Assembly (NCBI GenBank): GCA_034178815.1
Contig: JAXFQS010000004.1
Location: 1 to 10,209, forward strand
Reading direction: 5' to 3'
Origin: JAXFQS01 sp034178815
GTDB lineage: Bacteria; Verrucomicrobiota; Kiritimatiellia; RFP12; DVOR01
Length of the DNA stretch: 10,209 bases
A model generated the notes under the pieces. It saw only the letters and a program-made list of their open reading frames with translations, was not told the origin of the DNA and searched no databases. Of the stretch, positions 5,868-10,209 are shown piece after piece. The first letter of the stretch is position 1, and each line of letters starts with the position of its first letter. The translations under genes were made by a program, and so were the position numbers.

Positions 5868-7487
5868 ATGAGCCAAGAAGAAGAACCCACAGAAGAATTC
5901 GAGAGCGGCGAGCAGACCCTGATGAAGCTCTTCGACGAGTCGAACGTCGGCTTCTTCACCCGTCTCAAGCGGATGTTTGCGGGGCTCTCGAAGCCTGCCG
6001 ACTCGCGTGAGTACAAGGAGGCTCGAATCGAGCTCCAGCGTCTGATGGCGCCACTGATGGCGGTGGTGATTCCGCTGGTCTTCATTGGGCTGATTGCGGT
6101 GATGGCGACGGCGAAGCAGGACACCGAGGTGGTAATCGAGTCGCAGGTGCTGGAGGCGGAGAAGCCGCCGGAGCTGGAGGAAATCGAGAAGCCCGAGGAG
6201 CCGCCGCCGCCGGAGGACACTCAGGTCGAGGTGGACATCGATTCGCCGCCCAACCCGATTGCCTCGGACGCGGCATCGACGGAGGTCGGGGCTACGGATC
6301 AGCCGATGAGCCCACAGCCTAACGATTTTGATGCCGTGGCGCAAGTCAAATCTCCGGTTGTCTTCAAAAATGTGTTTGGGGCGCAGCGCACGGGGACGAA
6401 AGGTGCGCTCCTTGCCCGTGGTGGCGGGGATGCGAAGACGGAGGCTGCGGTGATGGCGGCGCTTCGGTGGCTGAAGTACAATCAGCAGTCGAACGGCGCG
6501 TTCAAGTCCGCGAGCAATCCGCAGGCGATGACGGCGCTGGGGCTACTCTGTTTCCTGGCGCACGGCGAGCGTCCTGGCGACCCGCGCTGCAAGGAGTTCG
6601 GCGAGACGGTTCAAAGGGCGATTGTCTATCTTTGCGAGCATATTCCGAGTCCGGGGCAGGCGAACGCCTATCCGCTTGCGATTGTGGCGTATGCGCTTTC
6701 GGAGGCGTATGGCATGACGATGAATCCGGAGGTCGGCGAGGCGGCGGCTCGTGCTTTGGCACCGATTGTCAAGGGGCAGCATCCGACGGGCGGCTGGGAC
6801 TATGGGATGAGGCAGACGGATCGAAACGATGTCTCGCTGATGGGCTGGTGTTGCCAGGCGCTCAAGGCTGGGCATTTGGCGAAGGTCTCTTGCGAGGGGT
6901 TGGAGGAGGCCTACAAGAAGTCGCTCCAGGGGATGAAGAAGAATGTCGATAAGGAGGGGTATTTCTGCTACACCTGGAATTCTCAGACGGGGGGCTTCGA
7001 GCGCGGCAAGAAGGGGTTGACGGCGGTGGGTACGCTCTGCATGCAACTTTTGGGGGCTTCGAACGATCCGGATTGCAAGAAGGGGCTGGAGATCATCAAT
7101 GACTTTGCCCCTGGTTTCCCGGCCGCGGTGGTGCAGGGGGTCGACCAGTACCACTCCTACTATGCTACGCAGGTGCGCTTTTTCCAGGGCGGCGCGCAGT
7201 GGAAGAAGTGGAATGCGGCGATGAAGCCGCTCTATCTCGGTGCGATGCAGCGGATTTCGGACACCTACGAGTATGACGGCAAGTACCACGACATGGGGTT
7301 CTGGGAGAACAAGGATCCGCATACGGTTCGTCCGATCATGGACACTTGCCTCTGCGCGTTGCAGTTGATGGTCTACTACCGCAATCTGCCCACGACCAAA
7401 TCCGACGCGGTCAAGGTCACGGAGGTCGATGCCGAACTCTCGGCGACGGATTCGGGGGATGTGAAGGTGGACACGGGGGATCTCTAG
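5868..7487 (+). CDS. Membrane-anchored protein with TonB-like Pro/Glu-rich stalk and squalene-cyclase-type alpha/alpha-toroid domain
   Basis: This is probably the force transducer of the ExbB-ExbD motor. Residues 1-59 are charged and cytoplasmic with no signal peptide. About 60-81 is a single transmembrane helix ('LMAPLMAVVIPLVFIGLIAV'). Residues 96-130 are a Pro/Glu/Asp-rich stalk, including 'PPPPEDTQVEVDID', as in TonB/TolA-type proteins. Residues 186-510 are an alpha/alpha-toroid with QW-like repeats: QQSNGAF (206-212), an exact QxxxGxW in QHPTGGW (304-310), and a degenerate 'DKEGYF' (361-366). The squalene-hopene cyclase acid motif DxDD is absent, so cyclase activity is unlikely; the domain may bind protein or polymer. 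The C-terminal tail (about 511-539) is acidic. The canonical TonB C-terminal domain is not seen. It starts 23 nt after the second exbD without a clear ribosome site. Databases would probably call it prenyltransferase/squalene oxidase repeat protein, which would mislead about function. Confidence 0.9.
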   Translation: MSQEEEPTEEFESGEQTLMKLFDESNVGFFTRLKRMFAGLSKPADSREYKEARIELQRLMAPLMAVVIPLVFIGLIAVMATAKQDTEVVIESQVLEAEKPPELEEIEKPEEPPPPEDTQVEVDIDSPPNPIASDAASTEVGATDQPMSPQPNDFDAVAQVKSPVVFKNVFGAQRTGTKGALLARGGGDAKTEAAVMAALRWLKYNQQSNGAFKSASNPQAMTALGLLCFLAHGERPGDPRCKEFGETVQRAIVYLCEHIPSPGQANAYPLAIVAYALSEAYGMTMNPEVGEAAARALAPIVKGQHPTGGWDYGMRQTDRNDVSLMGWCCQALKAGHLAKVSCEGLEEAYKKSLQGMKKNVDKEGYFCYTWNSQTGGFERGKKGLTAVGTLCMQLLGASNDPDCKKGLEIINDFAPGFPAAVVQGVDQYHSYYATQVRFFQGGAQWKKWNAAMKPLYLGAMQRISDTYEYDGKYHDMGFWENKDPHTVRPIMDTCLCALQLMVYYRNLPTTKSDAVKVTEVDAELSATDSGDVKVDTGDL

Positions 7488-7493
7488 CGCACT

Positions 7494-8369
7494 ATGTTCC
7501 GCAATCCGATTGTCGGGTGCCTATTGCTGGCGGGGCTTGTCTGCCGGCTGGTTTGGGCTTTGCCGGAGCGGGTCAAGCCCTTTTCGCATTATCAGAGCAT
7601 CATTGACCGTCTGCCCTTCGGCGAAATGTCTTCGGCGGCGACTGTGGCGGATGCGGCGGGGCGCAAAGGGGGGGCTGAGGAGCAACTCAAACCTGACCAG
7701 CAGCAGTTGGCGCGGCAGGTTTCGATGTCGGGCATTACGGTGCTGCCGGATGGTGGGTTGGCGGTTGGATTTTGCGACCGTGGGGTGAATCCGCCGGCGT
7801 TCCATTTTCTGCGCGTGGGGGCTCCGGCGGATGCGTCGGGCTGGGAGGCGCTCAAGGCCAACTACGAGAAGGAGTGGGTGACGCTCCGCAAGGATGGGGT
7901 CGAGTTGACGGTGCAACTTGGGAAGGGGGCGATTGAGGGGCCGCCGAAGGAGACGAATGCGCCTGCGGCAACCGTCCAGACGCCCCCAAAACCGGCTTCG
8001 GCGCGCCGGCCTCGTCGCCGCCCGGAGGTTTCGTCGACGGTTCCGAAGGGAATCCAAGAGGCGATTGCTTCGGCTCGGGAGCGAGCCGAGGGGCTGCGTC
8101 AGGCGCGGGAGGCGGGGGAGTCGCCGCGCGACTATCTGCCGCGTTTGAGGAAGCGCACGGCGGAGCAAGAGAATGCGCTCAAGGCGGCTGAGGCGGCGGT
8201 CAAGAAGCAGCAGGACGATCAGCAGGCGGCGGCCGAGAAGGCAAAGGAGGCGGCGGAGCGGCGGATTGATATTGAACTCATCAAGCAGGGGGGGCGGCCG
8301 CGCAAGAATATCGATTTGACGAAAGAGGAGGAGAAGGAGTTGATTGAGGCGGGGGTTTTGAGCGAGTAG
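7494..8369 (+). CDS. Exported protein with GspC-HR-like segment and charged helical tail (291 aa)
   Basis: I do not recognise this gene with certainty. Residues 1-22 are a signal peptide or signal anchor (Arg3, hydrophobic 6-22). A short motif 'HYQSIIDRLPFG' (32-43) and a beta-rich part at about 77-147 follow, the latter ending 'WVTLRKDGVELTVQLGKG'. Both resemble the linker and homology region of GspC/PulC (type II secretion) and the related PilP, in which an F/Y-x3-I-x-R-x-PFG stretch precedes a small beta domain. Residues 148-185 are Pro/Arg-rich. Residues 186-258 form a charged Ala/Glu/Lys/Arg helix, likely coiled coil. It begins only 6 nt after the toroid gene and lacks a close ribosome site, so it is probably translated by coupling. 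It is the last gene before the terminator. As a periplasm-facing linker it could join the motor to an outer-membrane partner. The GspC likeness is by eye. Confidence 0.82.
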   Translation: MFRNPIVGCLLLAGLVCRLVWALPERVKPFSHYQSIIDRLPFGEMSSAATVADAAGRKGGAEEQLKPDQQQLARQVSMSGITVLPDGGLAVGFCDRGVNPPAFHFLRVGAPADASGWEALKANYEKEWVTLRKDGVELTVQLGKGAIEGPPKETNAPAATVQTPPKPASARRPRRRPEVSSTVPKGIQEAIASARERAEGLRQAREAGESPRDYLPRLRKRTAEQENALKAAEAAVKKQQDDQQAAAEKAKEAAERRIDIELIKQGGRPRKNIDLTKEEEKELIEAGVLSE

Positions 8370-8381
8370 GCGACTGTCGGG

Positions 8382-8560
8382 GGAATGGGGGGCGCGTCGG
8401 AATGGCGCCGAGTTTCTGGGCCGTGCGGGAATCTGCCGCGCGGCCCGTTTCATTTGTCGGCGGCGGGATGGGAAAACGCGGCCGGGGAAGGAGGGAATGA
8501 GGGGGCGCGGAAAAGGCGCATTGGAATGGGCTGTCGGGGTAGATTGGAATGGGGGGCGCG
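8382..8560 (+). repeat. Family of short GGAATG-G-run-CGCG repeats in the intergenic gap
   Basis: The 15-mer GGAATGGGGGGCGCG occurs exactly at 8382-8396 and 8546-8560. A near copy, GGAATGAGGGGGCGCG, is at 8494-8509. Partial copies begin at 8399 (GGAATGGCGCC) and 8523 (GGAATGGGC). ATTGGAATGGG is also repeated at 8520-8530 and 8543-8553. The terminator sits between the first two groups. The repeats could be protein-binding sites or simply a product of G-run slippage in this G-rich stretch. Confidence 0.5.
8418..8455 (+). terminator. Rho-independent terminator ending the envelope operon
   Basis: GGGCCGTGCGG (8418-8428) pairs with CCGCGCGGCCC (8436-8446), giving 11 pairs including one G-U, around a 7-nt loop. 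GTTTCATTT follows (8447-8455). The U-tract is interrupted but the stem is strong. It lies 48 nt after the stop of the last operon gene and well upstream of the next promoter, where a transcript end is expected. Confidence 0.8.
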
Positions 8561-8620
8561 GGTTGGCAGGAGCAAGAGCAGGAGGTAGGCAGTTTCGGGG
8601 TCGGGAGGTGGGTTTTTGTG
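8456..8620. other. Gene-free G-rich spacer between the two transcription units
   Basis: I see no convincing coding region on either strand here. Short open frames across it look compositional and lack ribosome sites. The whole gap between the two operons (8370-8680, 311 nt) has 145 G and 54 C on the + strand. This matches the G-rich third positions of the gene before it. It contains the GGAATG repeats and several G-tracts listed separately. Confidence 0.7.
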
Positions 8621-8632
8621 TTGGGCACGGGG
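8597..8632 (+). other. Possible G-quadruplex overlapping the etf promoter -35 box
   Basis: Five runs of three or more G occur at 8597-8600, 8603-8605, 8610-8612, 8623-8625 and 8629-8632, with loops of 2, 4, 10 and 3 nt. One loop is longer than the usual 7-nt limit, so folding is plausible but not certain. The fourth tract lies inside the -35 hexamer (8621-8626) on the non-template strand, so a fold could affect promoter use. Confidence 0.35.
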
Positions 8633-8649
8633 ACGCGTTGTGGTATACT
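8621..8649 (+). promoter_or_regulatory. Extended -10 sigma-70 promoter of the etf operon
   Basis: A -35 box TTGGGC (8621-8626) and a -10 box TATACT (8644-8649) are separated by 17 nt. The -10 box is preceded by TGG at 8641-8643, making a TGnTATACT extended -10 element that compensates for the weaker -35. Transcription would start near 8656, leaving a leader of about 25 nt with a good ribosome site before etfB. Confidence 0.75.
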
Positions 8650-8669
8650 GGTGGCGTTAAACACTCGCT

Positions 8670-8674
8670 AGGAG
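8670..8674 (+). promoter_or_regulatory. Ribosome binding site of etfB
   Basis: AGGAG lies 6 nt before ATG 8681. It is one of the best Shine-Dalgarno sites in the window and, with the promoter just upstream, fixes the etfB start. Confidence 0.85.
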
Positions 8675-8680
8675 AAAAGC

Positions 8681-9487
8681 ATGGCAGAATACCAGATTGC
8701 GGTCTGCGGCGGCATCGTTCCAGACCCATTGCAGACCCTTGAGCCCGTGACCACACCTGCTGGGCCCGGTTTGAAGAACGAGTTGATGCTCCCCTCCGTC
8801 CTCGACCCCTGGGCCGGGCACGCGCTCTACGAGGCGGCTCATTTGGCCAAGGCGCATCCCGGGAGCAAAGTCTACCTCGTCTCGGTCGCCCCGAAGGCCA
8901 AACTCCAGCAGTTGATGATGGCCATCGCCCAGAAGGTGCCCTTCGAACTCGTGGCGGTCGATGCCCCCGCGGGCGGCTTCGCGGACTCCGCCACCGTGGC
9001 CGAGGCCCTCGCCGGCGCTATCGAATCAATCCCCGGTCTCGATAAGAGCAAATTGCTCGTCTTCGGCGGTTGCGCCAGCGCCTCCAGAGATGCCGGAACC
9101 ACCCTCCAGCGCCTCTGCGAACGCCTCGGAATCGGCGACTTCTTCATGGGCGTCGACGAACTCAAAATGGCTCCCGACGGCTCCTTCGAACTCCTCGAAC
9201 GCATTGAAGGCGGCGCCTACCTCAAAAGCCGTTGCGCCGGAGCCCCCGCGGTCATCGGCTGGGCCACCGGAAACCTGCCCGAGCCCCCCAACAATCCCCA
9301 GGTCGGAATGGCCAATATGCGCCTGATTATGCCCGCCCTGATGAAGGCTCGCAAGGCGGAGATTACCACCGGCAGCATCGTTTATTCCCAGGTCGAAGTC
9401 CCTTCCGCCAAGCGCGAAACCCGCATTGAAAAGAACCTCTCGGCCCAAGAGATTGCCGAGGAACTCGCCGCCTGGATCAAAGCATAG
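8681..9487 (+). CDS. etfB: Electron transfer flavoprotein beta subunit (divergent)
   Basis: EtfB and EtfA form a soluble cytoplasmic flavoprotein that carries electrons between flavin dehydrogenases and an acceptor such as ETF-quinone oxidoreductase. The length, 268 residues, is normal. Family landmarks in order: an N-terminal strand with 'VPDP' (13-16); 'LDPWAGHALYEAAHLA' (41-56), matching the NP-x3-Ala-hEEA helix; 'VSVAPKAKLQQLM' (67-79); 'FGGCASASRDAGTTLQ' (128-143) at the nucleotide-binding GKQAxDxD...Q site; and 'NLPEP...PALMKARKAEI' (198-228) at the recognition loop. Two points are odd. The AMP-site motif is changed and slightly longer than in human EtfB. The loop between 'EP' and 'PALMKARK' has about 15 residues against about 5, near the residue (human Leu195) that docks partner dehydrogenases. 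It heads a new transcription unit, with etfA 19 nt downstream. Codons are C-ending in the second half. Confidence 0.9.
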   Translation: MAEYQIAVCGGIVPDPLQTLEPVTTPAGPGLKNELMLPSVLDPWAGHALYEAAHLAKAHPGSKVYLVSVAPKAKLQQLMMAIAQKVPFELVAVDAPAGGFADSATVAEALAGAIESIPGLDKSKLLVFGGCASASRDAGTTLQRLCERLGIGDFFMGVDELKMAPDGSFELLERIEGGAYLKSRCAGAPAVIGWATGNLPEPPNNPQVGMANMRLIMPALMKARKAEITTGSIVYSQVEVPSAKRETRIEKNLSAQEIAEELAAWIKA

Positions 9488-9506
9488 GCACTAGGAGATT
9501 GACACG

Positions 9507-10209
9507 ATGAAGACACTTGCATTGCTCCATACTCAGGCCGATGGTACCCTCCCCAAGGCCGCACTCGAAGCCATCACCGCCGCCCAGTCTGCCTGCGGAT
9601 CGAAGCCGGATATTGCCGTATTCGGGCCCAGCGCAGCGGCAGCGGCCGCCTCGGTGGCCGGGTTGGCTGAGCGGGCTTTCTCGCTTGAGAACGAGGCGGT
9701 TTCGGCGCCTCGATACGGTTCGGATGTCGCGGCGGAGTTGGCCCTAATCGAGGCTTCCGGCGCGGAACTTGTCGTGGCTCCGGGGACTAGCCGGATGGCA
9801 CGGTCTTTGCCTGGCGCGGGGGCGCGAATGGGGGCTGCGGTCGATACCCATGTGGTGGGGTTGGAGAGTTGCGGCGAGGGGGCTCCGAAGGCGAAACGGT
9901 GGTTCTACCGTCAGCGCATTTTGGGCTCTTTCTCGCGTTCGAAGGGGCCGTGGGTGGTGTTGGTCGACGGGGGTGTGTTTGCCCCGGCTGAGGCGGTTGC
10001 GGGGGTTGCAACGGCGGTGGAGGGGGTGTTTGGGCCGGCGCGGACGGAGGTCGTGGGGGTGGTGCGTCCTGCGGCTGATGAGCAGACGATTAAGCCGGAG
10101 GCGAAGCTGTTGTTCGTGGCTGGGGCGGGGTGGACGAAGAAGCAGAAGGATGGTTTGGCGCATGTGGAGGAGGCGGCGGGTTTGATTCGCGGTTTTCTCT
10201 CGAAGTCGG
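9507..10209 (+). CDS. etfA: Electron transfer flavoprotein alpha subunit, N-terminal part (cut by the window edge)
   Basis: This frame is open from ATG 9507 to the end of the window (234 residues) with no stop, so the gene continues beyond it. AGGAG (9493-9497) lies 9 nt before the start, and etfB ends 19 nt upstream. The N-terminal domain matches EtfA: 'MKTLALLHTQADGTLPKAAL', alternating strands and helices, 'GAELVVAPGTSRMARSLPGA' (85-104) and 'RWFYRQRILGSF' (131-142), which corresponds to the EtfA 'R-x-x-Y-x-G' stretch. At 199-234 'AKLLFVAGAGWTKKQKDGL' starts the FAD-binding domain, where classic EtfA has V-V-S-G-G-R-G-L; the Arg appears replaced in a GAGW sequence. The FAD-binding SR and QVGQTG motifs would lie beyond the edge, so cofactor binding cannot be judged. 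Codon use switches from C-ending to G-ending near 9600-9700. Confidence 0.87.
   Translation, partial: MKTLALLHTQADGTLPKAALEAITAAQSACGSKPDIAVFGPSAAAAAASVAGLAERAFSLENEAVSAPRYGSDVAAELALIEASGAELVVAPGTSRMARSLPGAGARMGAAVDTHVVGLESCGEGAPKAKRWFYRQRILGSFSRSKGPWVVLVDGGVFAPAEAVAGVATAVEGVFGPARTEVVGVVRPAADEQTIKPEAKLLFVAGAGWTKKQKDGLAHVEEAAGLIRGFLSKS

Noticed and set aside
5868..7487. Squalene-hopene cyclase or prenyltransferase enzyme
   Set aside because: The toroid repeats are present but no DxDD motif is found, a membrane anchor and proline-rich stalk precede it, and the operon encodes an ExbB-ExbD motor, not isoprenoid enzymes.
8385..8742. Short open frames in the G-rich intergenic gap (for example 8385-8588 and 8497-8742 on the plus strand)
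   Set aside because: The products are Gly/Arg-rich with no domain. They lie across the terminator, the repeats or the etf promoter and have no supporting ribosome site.
4108..8756. Other long minus-strand open frames, at 4108-5412, 6543-7322 and 7521-8756
   Set aside because: All are in the same codon-aligned antisense phase as the plus-strand genes they oppose and have low-complexity products. The sense genes have clear families, signal peptides or membrane segments.

Overview
The window carries two same-strand transcription units and part of a third gene's end is missing only at the right edge. It looks like chromosomal DNA of a GC-rich Gram-negative bacterium. One ExbB, two ExbD and a squalene-cyclase-repeat protein in one operon, with large exported TPR proteins, is an arrangement I associate with the PVC group (Verrucomicrobiota, Kiritimatiellota, Lentisphaerota, Planctomycetota). 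That placement is recall, not a search. I see no tRNA, rRNA, CRISPR array, transposase or phage gene.

Unit 1 (promoter at 54-82, terminator at 8418-8455) is a seven-gene envelope operon with gaps of 37, 37, 54, 12, 23 and 6 nt. In order it encodes: a 1071-residue exported TPR protein; a smaller exported TPR protein with a beta-rich N-terminus; an ExbB/TolQ-type proton-channel subunit; two different ExbD/TolR-type subunits; a 539-residue protein with one membrane anchor, a Pro/Glu-rich TonB-like stalk and a periplasmic alpha/alpha-toroid domain; and a small exported protein with a segment resembling the HR domain of GspC and a charged helical tail. Together they read as a proton-motive-force-driven trans-envelope machine of the Tol-Pal/TonB/Agl-Glt kind. 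ExbB and the ExbDs would be the motor, the toroid protein the force transducer, and the TPR proteins the periplasmic partners. The cargo cannot be read from the sequence.

Unit 2 starts after a 311-nt G-rich gap that holds the terminator, a family of GGAATG-G-run repeats, a possible G-quadruplex and an extended -10 promoter. It encodes a divergent electron transfer flavoprotein pair, EtfB (complete) and EtfA (cut by the window edge), which would move electrons between flavin dehydrogenases and the quinone pool or another acceptor.

The most unusual feature at large scale is a wave in strand composition. Codon third positions, and also the non-coding spacers, are C-rich from about 100 to 1750, G/T-rich from about 2150 to 3930, C-rich to about 5900, G-rich to about 8650, C-rich to about 9600, then G-rich again. 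The switches fall inside genes, including the first gene and etfA.
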